A stretch of 64,000 nucleotides of DNA from Takifugu bimaculatus (lineage: Eukaryota; Chordata; Actinopteri; Tetraodontiformes; Tetraodontidae), in NCBI GenBank assembly GCA_004026145.2, contig SWLE01000230.1, forward strand, positions 65,001 through 129,000. The letters run 5' to 3'. The notes under the pieces were generated by a model. The model had not been told where the DNA came from. It made no database searches and was given only the letters and a program-made list of their open reading frames with translations. The translations under genes were made by a program, and so were the position numbers. Below, piece by piece: positions 1-10,991 of this stretch. Each line of letters starts with the position of its first letter. Position 1 is the first letter of the stretch.

Positions 1-37
1 GGAGCTGGCGGCTCTGGCCAGGCGCACCTACAGGCTT
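1..37 (+). other. Possible 3' end of an exon of an upstream gene
   Basis: The first 37 bases are open in all three forward frames and end at a good splice donor (CTT then GTGAGT at 38). One frame reads ELAALARRTYRL. The fragment is too short to assign a product. It may belong with the candidate terminal exon at 2731-2859, but the phases of the two do not clearly agree in this frame. Confidence 0.15.
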
Positions 38-662
38 GTGAGTGGAGGAAGAGCTGGGGCCGGGTCAAAGGTCGTGGATTCCACCTGTGATGAGAACGCA
101 GAGAAACAGTCATGTGACTCCACACAAGCGCTGGTGGCAGAAGGACAAACGAGGGAGGACGAGGAGGAGCGAGGAGGGCGGAGCCAAACCTGCACGGTGT
201 CCGTTGTTGTTCCTCAGGAAACAGGAAGTCTGAAGACCTCCCGCCTGCTCCGGTCTGCCTGAATCATCCACACTAATGCAGCCAGCATCAGGGTTGTGAT
301 GAACATTATTAGAATCCTCTAAAAACAGGAAACATTTAAGATATTCAACGATTTCTTTTAGGGGAAAACTAGTTTTGGCCCATCTGAGCAGCAGCAACGT
401 TAGACTTTATTACTACGTAAATGCTGCTTATGTTCTGTTTGTGCTCTGTGCTGCTGTGGCCTGTAGGGGGCGCTGCACACAGATGCACAAATGCTATCGT
501 TGACGCTTCACTGTTAGCAAATGTTTGACCAAACGCAGCAGAGGTGTGTGTGGGCGCGTCCCCACACATGAACATTTCACACGTGTGTGAGAGTTCTGGA
601 GCGTTTGGACTGAAAAGGTCTGAAATCTGAGTCACAGCAGACAAAAATGTGGTGGCAGGAGA

Positions 663-756
<94 letters not shown>

Positions 757-773
757 TAGCTGCTGCTGCTGTA

Positions 774-820
<47 letters not shown>

Positions 821-1799
821 AGCTGCTGCTGCTGCTGCTGCTGCTGTAGCTGCTGCTGCTGCTGCTGCTGTAGCTGCTGCTGCTGCTGTAGCTGCTGCTG
901 CTGCTGCTGCTGTAGCTGCTGCTGTAGCTGCTGCTGCTGCTGCTGTAGCTGCTGCTGCTGCTGCTGCTGTAGCTGCTGCTGCTGCTGCTGTAGCTGCTGC
1001 TGCTGCTGTAGCTGCTGCTGCTGCTGTAGCTGCTGCTGCTGCTGCTGCTGTAGCTGCTGTAGCTGCTACTGCTGTAGCTGCTGCTGCTGCTACTGTAGCT
1101 GCTGCCATTGCTGTAGCTGCTGCTGCTGTAGTGCTGCTGCTGCTGATAGCTGCTGCTGCTGTAGCTGCTGTAGCTGCTCTGCTGCTGCTGCTGCTCGCTG
1201 CTGTAGCTGCTGCTGCTGTAGCTGCTGCTGGCTGCTGCAATGCTGTAGCTGCTGCTGCTGCTGTAGCTGCTGCTGCTCGCCTGCTGTAGCTGCTGCTGTA
1301 GCTGCTGCTGCTGCTGTAGCTGCTGCTGCTGCTGCTGTAGCTGCTGCTGTTCAGCCTGCTGCTGCTGTAAGACTGCGGCTGCTGCTGCTGTAGCTGCTGC
1401 TGCTGCTGAATGTAGCTGCTGCTGCTGCTGCTGCTGTAGCTGCTGCTGCTGCTGTAGCTGCTGCTGCTGCTGCTGTAGCTGCTGCTCCGTGTAGCTGCTG
1501 GCTGCTGTAGCTGCTGCTGCTGTAGCTGCTGCTGCTGTAGCTGCTGTAGCTGCTCTGCTGCTGGCTGCTGCTAGCTGCTGCTGCTGTAGCTGCTGTAGCT
1601 GCTCTGCTGCTGCTGCTGCTGTAGCTGCTGCTGCTGTAGCTGCTGCTGCTGTAGCTGCTGTAGCTGCTGCTGCTGTAGCTGCTGCTGCTGCTGTAGCTGC
1701 TGCTGCTGTAGCTGCTGCTGCTGTAGCTGTAGCTGCTGCTGTAGCTGCTGCTGCTGTAGCTGTAGCTGCTGCTGCTGCTGCTGCTGCTGCTGTAGCTGC
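663..1799. repeat. 1.1-kb CTG/CAG trinucleotide repeat with GTAGCTG interruptions
   Basis: The tract is almost only CTG triplets. The left end holds the purest runs (about 15 to 20 uninterrupted or TTG-broken triplets). The rest has TAG triplets inserted every 3 to 8 units, giving a GTAGCTGCTGCTG pattern. On the minus strand one frame would read glutamine with regular leucines, another alanine with threonine; the plus strand reads cysteine or hits TAG stops. I see no splice sites or flanking coding sequence that would make it an exon, so it is treated as a non-coding expansion. CTG/CAG tracts form slipped hairpins and are unstable in length. Confidence 0.95.
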
Positions 1800-2720
1800 G
1801 GTTGTTTTAAATGTGTGTAAATACTTGTTGTAAATACCAGCTATGGAGACAATCCCTTTTTCTGTTTTGTGGAGTCAAAAAAGTGTTGAAAATCCAATAT
1901 TATCCTCATCTCTTGTTTTTGGATACACCATTTATTAAAATCTTCACAAATCCTAATTCTCTACATCTCCAAACACAACAAACAGCTTTTCATCAATGAT
2001 GAAGAATTAAAAGTTGTTTATGAGTTCCTCCCTCCAGAAGGAGGCGCTGCCTCGTCACTCTGATCCTCCTCATGTTCTGAGGAACACATGACGATTGTGT
2101 TGCTTCTGTTGTTGCCGTGCCAACTAAGAACAACAATCACCAAGTTTCGCGGCGGCGGCGCCAACCTCAGAGTTGAGACTGAAACGGATGAAAAGCGACA
2201 AATTACAATTTTATTACACAATCAAAAAGAGCAAAATGTGACCTTGGAATTGCATCAGGAACAGGCAGATCCTCAAACATGGAGGAACTAAATGCCTGTA
2301 TCCATGGAAACCTGTGTGGTAAATGCTCATTTTGTCACATTTGTGAAACCTTTCCTGTTTGTTGCTGAAGCTTTTATGGTGATTAGTTGCTGGAGGTGTG
2401 GCTCCGCCCACAGATGCAACCATTGCAAGATCAAATGCATCAATTACAAGGAAGAGAAATAAATTCCCTGAAACAGAATTTGTTTTTCTCCTGGGTGTTT
2501 GTGGGATGTTTGGACTAACCCTCGTCTTATTATTTAGTCTTCTGTTAGCATCAATGTTAGCAATGGTAGCTTCAGCCTCGAGGATCCTTTCAGCTAAATT
2601 TAAACACTTCCACCAACACACTCCAACAACAGGCTGAAGTTTAGCTCTGTGCTTCATTAACGCCTTTCATTTTAATCTGATTAAAGAGGATCACGCCCCC
2701 TAGAGGACACCTCTGTCTTC
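1800..2720. other. Gene-free stretch, no recognised feature
   Basis: AT-richer sequence after the CTG repeat. The short open frames (for example at 2398-2637 plus and 2214-2657 minus) have no recognisable domain, no splice context and mixed base composition. Nothing is supported here. Confidence 0.5.
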
Positions 2721-2730
2721 TGTTTTACAG

Positions 2731-2859
2731 GTCTTACAGGACAAACTTCAGTGTTTCCTTCACCAGCCGCTCAAACGTCGACAAAATCATTGAATTAGCT
2801 GAAATCAAAGCTGCCGATGCTAACGTGGCGTTTAAACCATCTGAAGTGGTCACATGATC
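2731..2859 (+). CDS. Candidate terminal coding exon of an unidentified gene
   Basis: A pyrimidine-rich acceptor (TGTTTTACAG, ending 2730) is followed by an open frame that begins one base into the exon, runs 42 codons and stops at TGA 2857-2859. The predicted peptide starts SYRTNFSVSFTSRSNVDKII and continues with an acidic and helical-looking ELAEIKAADANV segment. I do not recognise it. The exon would be in phase with a donor that leaves two bases. The partner exon would lie upstream, possibly the fragment at the window start. It could equally be chance: no AATAAA is obvious close downstream and 42 open codons is not long. Confidence 0.25.
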
Positions 2860-3304
2860 CGTCGCGTCCTTCTGCTGGTCGCCACAACTCTGAAGACACG
2901 GATGAATGATTGTTCATCAATGCTAGAAACAAGCAGATTTTCTCCTTTTCTGGTCCAAAGATGAGAATTCTGACGGGTTTTGTTGCAGGAACTCTGTAAT
3001 CGGGGGCGGCAGCGATAAGGGAGAGAGTGTAATCACCGTGGGAGATATGGGGAAACGCAAACACACTTTCTGGTGTTCACGCCGTCTCACAGAGGTCAAA
3101 GGTCACCAATGGAAGAAAATATGAAGCAACGGTTGGAGTTAAATCTGGTTTAATTAAATGTGACGCAATAATATTTTGAATTGTTCACATAAAAATGATG
3201 ATGTCATGATGTTTGAAACCAGACCCACATACATCCATGATTTGAAAGTGTCCAGGTGTTAAAATAAAAATAAACGTAAAAGTGAAACCTTCTGTTGTCC
3301 TGCA

Positions 3305-3358
3305 GCGCCCCCTGCTGGACAGAAAGACTCGGCTCCTGTGTATGGCGCCCCCTGCTGG
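3305..3358 (-). promoter_or_regulatory. Two CTCF-type motifs 40 bp apart
   Basis: GCGCCCCCTGCTGG occurs at 3305-3318 and again at 3345-3358. The reverse complement matches the CTCF core CCASYAGRKGGC exactly in both. They lie about 1.2 kb upstream of the myrfl start codon. Sequence match only; binding is inferred. Confidence 0.45.
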
Positions 3359-3561
3359 TTTTCGCTGGTAACACCCGCGTTCTTGACTGATGACGTCAGG
3401 GTCGAGTCGCTTTATTTCTACCTTTATGAGGTCCAGCCTGTGTAAACAGGAATGTTTCAACGCAATTTAGTTTTGGCTTCACCAGAAAATTTAAGCTCTT
3501 AAATCACTGAAAAAATGGGAGGGAATGAATCTGTGTGTCCATCCAAGAAGAAACACATACT

Positions 3562-3564
<3 letters not shown>

Positions 3565-3634
<70 letters not shown>
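3565..3634. repeat. (GT)n microsatellite, about 33 units
   Basis: An uninterrupted GT run lies upstream of myrfl. The open frames across it in both directions come from the repeat and are not genes. Confidence 0.95.
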
Positions 3635-3635
<1 letters not shown>

Positions 3636-3840
3636 ATTGTTTCCTGCCCAGAGCTCAAAGTTCACCTGACTGCCAGAAACAGTCAAGACGACACGAAGAA
3701 GAAGAAAAATCTGCATTTGAAAGGACAAACTGGTTGATTTGACACCAGAGAAGAAGAACTGGTTCCCCGTCGACCTGTGAGTGTTATCTGAGCGGTAGCA
3801 GCTCCCCCGATGGATTACACCTGAGGACCTGCTGGTCACA

Positions 3841-3902
3841 CTGACCCTCAGAGCCTCGGATCAGCTGGCCGCCATCTTGCCGTTGGCGTCTGTGTTCGAC
3901 AG
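3841..3902 (+). other. Possible 5' non-coding exon of myrfl
   Basis: The sequence ending GTTCGACAG at 3902 is followed by GTGAGTG, a strong donor. A matching acceptor (TATCGTTCCAG, ending 4491) opens the exon that holds the myrfl start codon, so a non-coding first exon here is plausible. The 5' border is not visible. Confidence 0.3.
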
Positions 3903-4395
3903 GTGAGTGAAGGAAGATTTCAGCTGCGTCACTTTCAGCTCGAAACTGAACAAACCAGGTGAAATCAGTCGCTTTCCCGCTGATCCGACCTTTAATGAAC
4001 ACCTGTGGCAGAAATGTGGGCGGTGCCCGTCACCGGTCCAGGACCACCACTGTAGGTTCTGGTTTCTCGTCCCAGTTGGTCCCAGTCGTGGTCCAAACGC
4101 ATGCAGGCGTCATGGCAACGACACAGCAGCAGAAACAGGGTCAAAGATGCCGGGAGGGCCCAAATCACATCCCATCTCAAACATCAAATGTTGGTTTTAC
4201 ACTTTTCCTGCAACAAATTCTTGATGTTTTTGATGGAAACTGTGAAACTTTGATCGAATCACAGCTCAAACTTTTATTGCTAAACTCTGCATCACATGAT
4301 CTGTCCAATGCAAAACTCTGGCTTCTTTCTTGAGTCTGATTTATGTTATTAACCGTCTTCTGGAGGTTTTCCACGCACATCATATTCTGGAAGCT

Positions 4396-4410
4396 CCACC
4401 AGGGGGCGCC
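4396..4410 (+). promoter_or_regulatory. CTCF-type motif upstream of myrfl
   Basis: CCACCAGGGGGCGCC is a full match to the CTCF core motif, 141 bp before the myrfl ATG and inside the inferred 5' UTR intron. Function is inferred from the match alone. Confidence 0.45.
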
Positions 4411-4550
4411 AGAACGCGTCATCACCAATAAAATTAGATCTTTTAAGAAATTTCCATTAAAACTGCATTTTTCTGGCATTTATCGTTCCAGCTCCAGCAG
4501 CACCTCCTCTCAGATCCGCCCCCAGGCTGCAGCGCCTCCTGCTGGCCGTC

Positions 4551-4766
4551 ATGGAGCCTGGAGGAGGCAGACCAGCGGTCCAGGTTGTGGGAGAGAACGA
4601 GGCTCTGCAGCAGTTCTTCTGTGGTGAGACAGCACATCATCAGGGCCAGAACACCAGGAGACCTTAGGTTCCTGCTCAGGTTCAACCGGGTTTGAGGTTC
4701 CTGGTTACCAGGAGGTTTGAGCGGACCTCAGTCACCTGGTACAGGTTTAAAGTTCTCATCATGCTC

Positions 4767-4809
<43 letters not shown>

Positions 4810-4914
4810 GTCAGGATGTAAGTGGTGTGTTGGACAATTCTGTTACCGTAGATACGAGCATCCTGGAGCAGTACCTCAGCAATGACCTAGACCCCAACAG
4901 CTTGTGAGTCCCTT

Positions 4915-4957
<43 letters not shown>

Positions 4958-4958
4958 C

Positions 4959-4997
<39 letters not shown>

Positions 4998-7900
4998 GAC
5001 CATTAGAACCCCCCGGTTCCAGCACCAACCTCCCTGGTTATCAGGTTCTGGCTGGAACTTCGAGGTTTTGACTGCAGTCCTCTTTTTCCCAGCATGCTCC
5101 CTGAATCTCCTCCTGACTCAGAGGCGTGTTCACCTGCACAAATACCAGGTAACACCCCTAAAATACCCCACCTACCCCCAAACCCCTGCTCTGTTCTATG
5201 CCTTGTCAGTTAGCATGCTAGCCTAGCAGTGCTAACTCATGAACCGTGCACCAATGCGTCCTTAAAGAGAAATACAGCTTTTGTGTGAATTGAACTTCCT
5301 GAGTTGGTGCATTTCTATGATTGGTAGATTTCCCCTGCGAGTCGTCCTATTGGTCTAGTCACCGGACCCCCCAGGAAGTGTTCCAGCCCAGACCTGGCGC
5401 CGAGCCCCCTTCGTCTTGTCGCTTTAAGGGTCCAGACTCTTCCTCTGTTCCCCCTGAGCTGCTGACCTATGATCAGCTGCGCAGTTTTGGACTCACTAAC
5501 ACTTACATCAGGTCAGGTACCTCACCTGCTGGCCCCTCCCCCCTCCAGCAGCGACACCCACATGAACACTACCAGCGTGCCAACAACCTCCGCAGCTCTC
5601 AGGCCCCTCCCACACCTGCTTCACCACCAACACTGCTGTCAAACACCTACGACAGTCCCAGCACGTCTTCAGGGCTGGTCCCACATGTAACCACGCCCCC
5701 TTCCACCTGTGCGTTGGACTCCTCCTCCGTGTTAACCCCCTGGTAAGCAGATCTTCAGCCTTGTTCTGTGGTTTTCCAAACAGAAGATGTGGAGATTGTT
5801 GACAACTATTTTACAATTTTTTTAAAACACGAGAAGGCTCCAGGAAGGTACCGGTCATGTTCTCGATCTGTTCAGGTCTGGTCACCAGATCACAGATCCC
5901 TTCTGACCACAGATTAACCTCTGCTGCAGTTCCACAGGGAGTAAAAGGAGAAGAAGGTCTGTGTCCGAGGAAACCTCGGCAGGGGTCGAGGCGCCCTGTG
6001 CTGAAGGAGATGGGAATCATCAAGGCAGCTTTGGGAATGTTGGAGGAGTTGGATCCAGTTTGGGATTAAACCAGCATCTGACATGGGATCATTTCAAACC
6101 AGACCGGTGGTGCACGTTATTCAGCAGCAGTTTTCAGACACTGTGAGTGGAGAACCAAAGAAACCCCTGTTTGACCCGGTGGACCCAAAGACCAGATGAA
6201 CCAAAAGTGTCCTCCCTTGTCCAGGTCCCCTCCTGCCTACCATGTGGACACAGACAAAGGTTTCGTCTACTCCACCACTGACGAGGCCTTTGTCTGTCAG
6301 AAGAAGAATCACTTCCAGGTCACCGTTCACATCGGGGTGGCCACAGAACCACGATACATCCGCTCGCCCCGAGGACCACAGGAGGTGGACCACTTCCTGA
6401 TCAAAGTGTTTGGGATCAAGGTGAATATTTTCCCAGACGGGGGACGACTGTCCGTCCTCGCAGCACCTGAAGGTTTCTGTCTTCACAGATGGAATCTTCA
6501 AGCCGCCAGGTGACCATTGAACAGTCTCAGCCTGACCGCAGCAAGAAACCCTTCCACCCTGTCAGGTAGGTCCCAGGCTGAAGATGTCCACGCCCACAGG
6601 CCACACGGACTGGTCCAGGTGGACCCAGTTCATGTCCCAGCTGTTAACCATGAGAACTGGTGTTCCCAAACCAAACGATATCATAGAACACTTCAGCAGG
6701 GTGTGTTGTGGTTTTATGTTCTGGAATTCTCCCAGTACAAAACGCTGGTCCCACAGTAGCACTAACCATGGACCATGGACCCTGCTCAGAACAGCAGGTT
6801 CCTCTTCTCCAGGAACTCTTGTCTAAAATGTGGAAAACTAAATAATGGTTCTGCAGGGTCAGTCTACCCAGTGGCAAGATCACCAAGGTAACCCTGGGAC
6901 GCCTGCACTTCAGCGAGACTACCGCCAATAACATGCGCAAGAAAGGGAAGCCCAACCCTGATCAGAGGTGAGCCAGTGCACGTGAGGGCAGAGCCAACCA
7001 GTGGGGCGCGCTACATGCTAGCCTTGTGTCTGCAGGTATTTCCAGATGGTGGTTGGGTTGTACGGCGCCGTCTCTGGAGAAGAGAGCTTGTTGCTCACGG
7101 CTCTGGTGTCTGAGAGGATCATCGTCAGGGTAACGACAAACATCAGCAACACCGACCAAAGCGTTGTGATCAACACAAAGCCAACGATTGATCCCTTCGT
7201 CAGGCCTCAAACCCAGGCCAGTTTGAGATGGACGGCGACCCCCTGTGGCAGCGCGGGGTCGTGCAGGAGTCCGTGGTCTGTCAGGGTCGGGTGGGAATCA
7301 ACAGCGATGCCCCGGACGAGGCGCTGGTGGTCTGTGGCAACGCCAAAGTGATGGGAGCCATCATGCAGCCTTCTGACCAACGCGCCAAATACAACATACA
7401 GGAAGTAAGAAAGGAAGGTGATGCTTTTGGTGTCACGCTGAAATGTTACGCTGAAATGTTACGCTGTGACACTTTGAGGAGATTCATCTCATCCTTGTTG
7501 GTCAGGTCGACTCGGAGCAGCAACTAAAGAGAATCAACCAGATGAGAATCGTTGAGTTCGATTACAAACCAGAGTTTGCCTCAAGCATGGGAATAGACCA
7601 CACCCACCAGACAGGTAACTGACCACACCCACCAGACAGGTAACTGACCACACCCACCACACTGGTGACTGACCACACCCACCAGACAGGTAACTGACCA
7701 CACCCACCACACTGGTGACTGACCACACCCACCACACTGGTGACTGGCCACACCCACCATACTGGTGAGTGACCACACCCACATGATGTTTCAGGTGTTT
7801 TAGCTCAGGAGGTGAAGGAGCTGCTTCCATCAGCAGTGATGCAGATGGGAGACATCTGCTGTTCTGATGGAGAGAAGATCCAGAACTTCCTCATGGTGGA

Positions 7901-9054
7901 CAAAGTAATTCCTCTTCAGTTGCTTTTGTTCCTGCTTGTGTTTCAGTTCTGGTGATCTTCATGTTTGCTGTTGATGCTTCCTTCAGGAGCAGATCTTCAT
8001 GGAGAATGTTGGGGCAGTGCAGCACCTGTCGAAGCTCACCGACAACCTGGAGACTCGGATTACAGACCTGGAGGTCTGGAACCAACGACTGGCCAAGCTG
8101 AAGAGCCTGAGTGGCAGCCTGCGCTCCAACAGGTCCATTAATCAGCCGTGTCCTCAGTCACACCTGTGTTTGGATAATTCTATCGTTTGATAATGTTCTG
8201 CTCCGTCCAGCAGGAGGACCATGAAACACAGCGGGGGGCCCCCAACACCGAGTCCTGACACCTGTAAGACGGAGAATGTCCAGAAGGAGACGTCCTGTCA
8301 GAGGTTCACCTTCTGTTTGAGGCATAAAATCTTCCAGGCTAGCATCTTCGCCCTGCTCGCCGCCATGGCCTTCTGGTACGCCACAGTTTCACTTCCTGTT
8401 GCAGCCACAGGGGGCGCCATGATGTGTCCAAAATAACGCTGTGTTCCGTTTGCCCAGCGTGATCTGCATCACTGCCGTCTACCTGGTGAATTTGACAGAG
8501 GAAGACTTTGGCTCCGCCCTCAGCAACAGGTGAAGAGCAGTATTTTAGCGATGGTGTTAGCAGCAGTTTGGGTTGTGATTAAACGTTACAAAGAAGAGGC
8601 CTTTGATGGTCTGTTGTGCTTCTGTGTAACAGCAGTGAGACGCCTCCTCAGACCACCGCCTGCAGTAGCACAGCTAACACAGGTAGCGCTCACCTCAGTC
8701 ACATGACTGCACAGCCATCAGCCTTCACACATTGACTGATGGTTCTGCTGGTTTTGGTGCAGCCGGGCCGACGGGTCAGCCTGAGCCGTGGCCTCCAGAC
8801 GTGGACTTCTGTGACCTGCTCTACTGTGATCAGGTCTACTGCTGCTCACCACCAGCAGGGGGCAGTGTGGAGCCCCAAGTCCCTGAACCGTTTGAAAAAT
8901 CCAACGTAACAGGTGACGTCCGCTCCTTTAATGGGTTTACCTGCGCACCTGTGCAACTGTCCACATGTCTCTCCTGAATGTGGTTGTTCTTCACAACAGG
9001 ACTGAGAAAACAAGCGTTTTATCGCCATTTAAAGAGAGGATATGACTGTAATTG

Positions 9055-9104
<50 letters not shown>

Positions 9105-9267
9105 CACACATTGACTTGTCTGTTGATTGATCGTTGATCTGATCAAATGTACCGTTTTATGGCGTCGTGCCTTCAGGGACAAACACGAGCATCCAGTCTT
9201 TCATGATCAAAGAGAACCAGCAGCTGATTGACAGAAACTACTGTGTGAGAGACGAGTGTGGGTGAGT

Positions 9268-9309
<42 letters not shown>

Positions 9310-10517
9310 TTTCTGACATCAGAGGTCACATGACCCGCTCTGATGACGGCGAGCGTGTTTCCTGCAGGCCGGAGCGTTTCGCCTACAGAGTTCCCATCAG
9401 CCAGTTCGTCCCCGTCAACATGAAGGTCACGCTGGTGATGAAGTAAGAATCACGTTATCACCTCCGTGACACCTCTGTGACACCACTGTGACACCTCTGT
9501 GACACCTCTGTCCTCTGTGACACCTCTGTGACACCTCTGTCCTCTGTGACACCTCTGTGACACCTCTGTCCTCTGTGACACCTCTGTGACACCACTGTGA
9601 CACCACCGTGACACCACTGTGACACCACCGTGACACCACCGTGACACCACTGTGACACCTCTGTGACACCACCGTGACACCTCTGTGACACCACTGTGAC
9701 ACCACTGTGACACCTCTGTGACACCACCGTGACACCTCTGTGACACCACCGTGACACCACCGTGACACCTCTGTGACACCACCGTGACACCACTGTGACA
9801 CCTCTGTGACACCACCGTGACACCTCTGTGACACCACCGTGACACCACCGTGACACCACTGTGACACCACCGTGGCACCTCTGTGACACCTCTGTGACAC
9901 CTCTGTGACACCACCGTGACACCACCGTGACACCACCGTGACACCACTGTGACACCACCGTGAAACCTCTGTGACACCTCTGTGACACCTCTGTGACACC
10001 TCTGTGATCATAAAGTAGCAGATCCAGACTAACCAGGAACTGTTGTTGCAGTTCCACTGAGCTGCTGGTGGTTCACCTGTGTCAAATTGAAGAGTCCGCC
10101 GTCTGTTCCAGCCGGTTAAACGCCGTCGCCAGGAGCCGTTACCCTTCAAACACACAGGTTGGGACCGAGAGGTCGACGCCAGGTCTTTATCAGGAGGGCG
10201 ATGAGGTTTAGCTTAGCTTAGCCTGAGCTGCTGTGTGTCTGCAGGGAGAACACCAATGGCCTCTTCACGCGTCCCGTCTCTACCAGAGCTCGTACCACTT
10301 CCGCTCTGCAGTCGCTGTAAGAAGCTGCTTTTCTCTTCTTCTCTCTTTCTGTGGCTCCGCCTCTTTCACCTATCTGTGACTCCGCCTCTTTCACCTGTCT
10401 GTGTCCCGCCAGGGTCAGGCCGACTGCAGTACCGACCATAACCTCGCGGGGGTGCTCTTCACAGACTACTACTTCCACTTCTACAGGCGCTGCACAGACC
10501 CCCCGACTCCGCTGTAA
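4551..10517 (+). CDS. myrfl: Myelin regulatory factor-like protein (MYRF family)
   Basis: Membrane-tethered transcription factor. In this family the protein sits in the ER membrane, trimerises, cuts itself with a phage-tailspike-type (S74/ICE) domain and releases an N-terminal DNA-binding part to the nucleus. Coding exons: 4551-4623, 4810-4903, 5093-5148, 5328-5742, 5930-6142, 6225-6420, 6489-6565, 6857-6967, 7036-7129, 7204-7404, 7506-7614, 7795-7904, 7987-8132, 8211-8375, 8458-8529, 8633-8682, 8763-8912, 9177-9261, 9368-9442, 10052-10157, 10245-10316, 10413-10517; total 924 aa, close to human MYRFL. Visible: start region VVGENEALQQFF; basic KRRRR nuclear signal (about 5942); Ndt80-type domain (exons 6-9); S74 domain with the Ser-Lys dyad in PSDQRAK (Ser 7372, Lys 7387); coiled coil (exon 13); one membrane segment across exons 14-15; C-terminal FHFYRRC. 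MYRFL is preferred to MYRF because of the GENEALQQFF start and the CDQVYCC motif. Confidence 0.95.
4770..4809. repeat. (GT)n at the 3' end of myrfl intron 1
   Basis: A GT run extends directly into the acceptor TAG at 4807-4809, so this microsatellite takes the place of a normal polypyrimidine tract for myrfl coding exon 2. Confidence 0.85.
4918..4995. repeat. (CA)n microsatellite in a myrfl intron
   Basis: A CA run with a few G interruptions starts 15 bases after the donor of coding exon 2. Confidence 0.9.
7590..7790 (+). repeat. 25-bp minisatellite containing the myrfl exon 11 splice donor
   Basis: The last 18 coding bases of exon 11 plus the first intron bases form a 25-bp unit, GACCACACCCACCAGACAGG followed by TAACT, that is repeated about seven times into the intron. 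Copies 2 and 4 are identical to the exon copy across the donor. Others carry CACTGGTGACT or CACTGGTGAGT, which still contain GT. The true donor is taken to be the first (after 7614), because it alone keeps the family sequence and the phase needed by exon 12 at 7795. Confidence 0.9.
8852..8865 (+). promoter_or_regulatory. CTCF-type motif inside a myrfl coding exon
   Basis: CCAGCAGGGGGCAG matches the CTCF core while also coding for part of the luminal region after the CDQVYCC motif. It may be coincidence of coding sequence, but the same motif recurs through the left third of the window. Confidence 0.35.
9059..9110. repeat. (CA)n microsatellite in a myrfl intron
   Basis: CA run between coding exons 17 and 18, with a single G interruption. 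Confidence 0.9.
9269..9305. repeat. (CA)n directly after a myrfl splice donor
   Basis: CA run beginning seven bases after the donor of exon 18 (9261/9262), filling about a third of a 106-bp intron. Confidence 0.9.
9466..10008. repeat. 11-bp minisatellite in a myrfl intron
   Basis: About 50 tandem copies of an 11-bp unit, CTCTGTGACAC, CACTGTGACAC or CACCGTGACAC, fill the intron between exons 19 and 20. A CTGTCCTCTGTGA variant marks the left part. Because 11 is not a multiple of three and the unit lacks stops on the minus strand, long minus-strand frames exist in all three phases; they are not genes. Confidence 0.95.
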
Positions 10518-10755
10518 CACGCCACACATGCACGCCAACGCTGGTGTGGCCTGTAACCATGACAACCAGAGAATCCACCTGTGCTCATCTCTGCTTTAAT
10601 GTTTTGGTGCCGTTTGAAATGATTGATTCTGCTGCAGGAACTGCGATTGAACTTTTCTTCTCACTTTTGTTCTTGTTGTTGTTTGTGTCCACAAATCTAA
10701 TTTGAACCTTTTCATTTCCAAATTCTGAAGTAAAAATGAAGCAAACCTGTCATTT

Positions 10756-10761
10756 AATAAA
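10756..10761 (+). terminator. Poly(A) signal of myrfl
   Basis: AATAAA lies 239 bp after the myrfl stop codon in AT-rich sequence, followed by T-rich stretches. The next gene on the same strand starts at 10992. Confidence 0.7.
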
Positions 10762-10991
10762 GCCGTGATGATGAAGAGCTAAAGTCCCTTTTTAATGAGG
10801 TCAAAGGTTGAAACCCAAGGTTTTCCAGACCCACAATGGATCCCGTCCACACACAAACACGGTCCAGAACAGGTGTAAAACAGGCGTCAGGTGCATCAGC
10901 TCTGCAGCCTCACACTGATGACTAATTCAGGTGGGGGCGGGGCAACAGCAACACCTGAGCGATGAGGTGTTTAAGTCTAACGTTTGGCAGC

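Noticed and set aside
632..1393. Poly-alanine, poly-cysteine or poly-glutamine open frames across the CTG tract
   Set aside because: They come from the trinucleotide repeat, exist in several phases at once and have no flanking coding sequence.
9427..10155. Minus-strand frames of 175 to 242 codons
   Set aside because: Produced by the 11-bp repeat inside a myrfl intron; all three phases are open.
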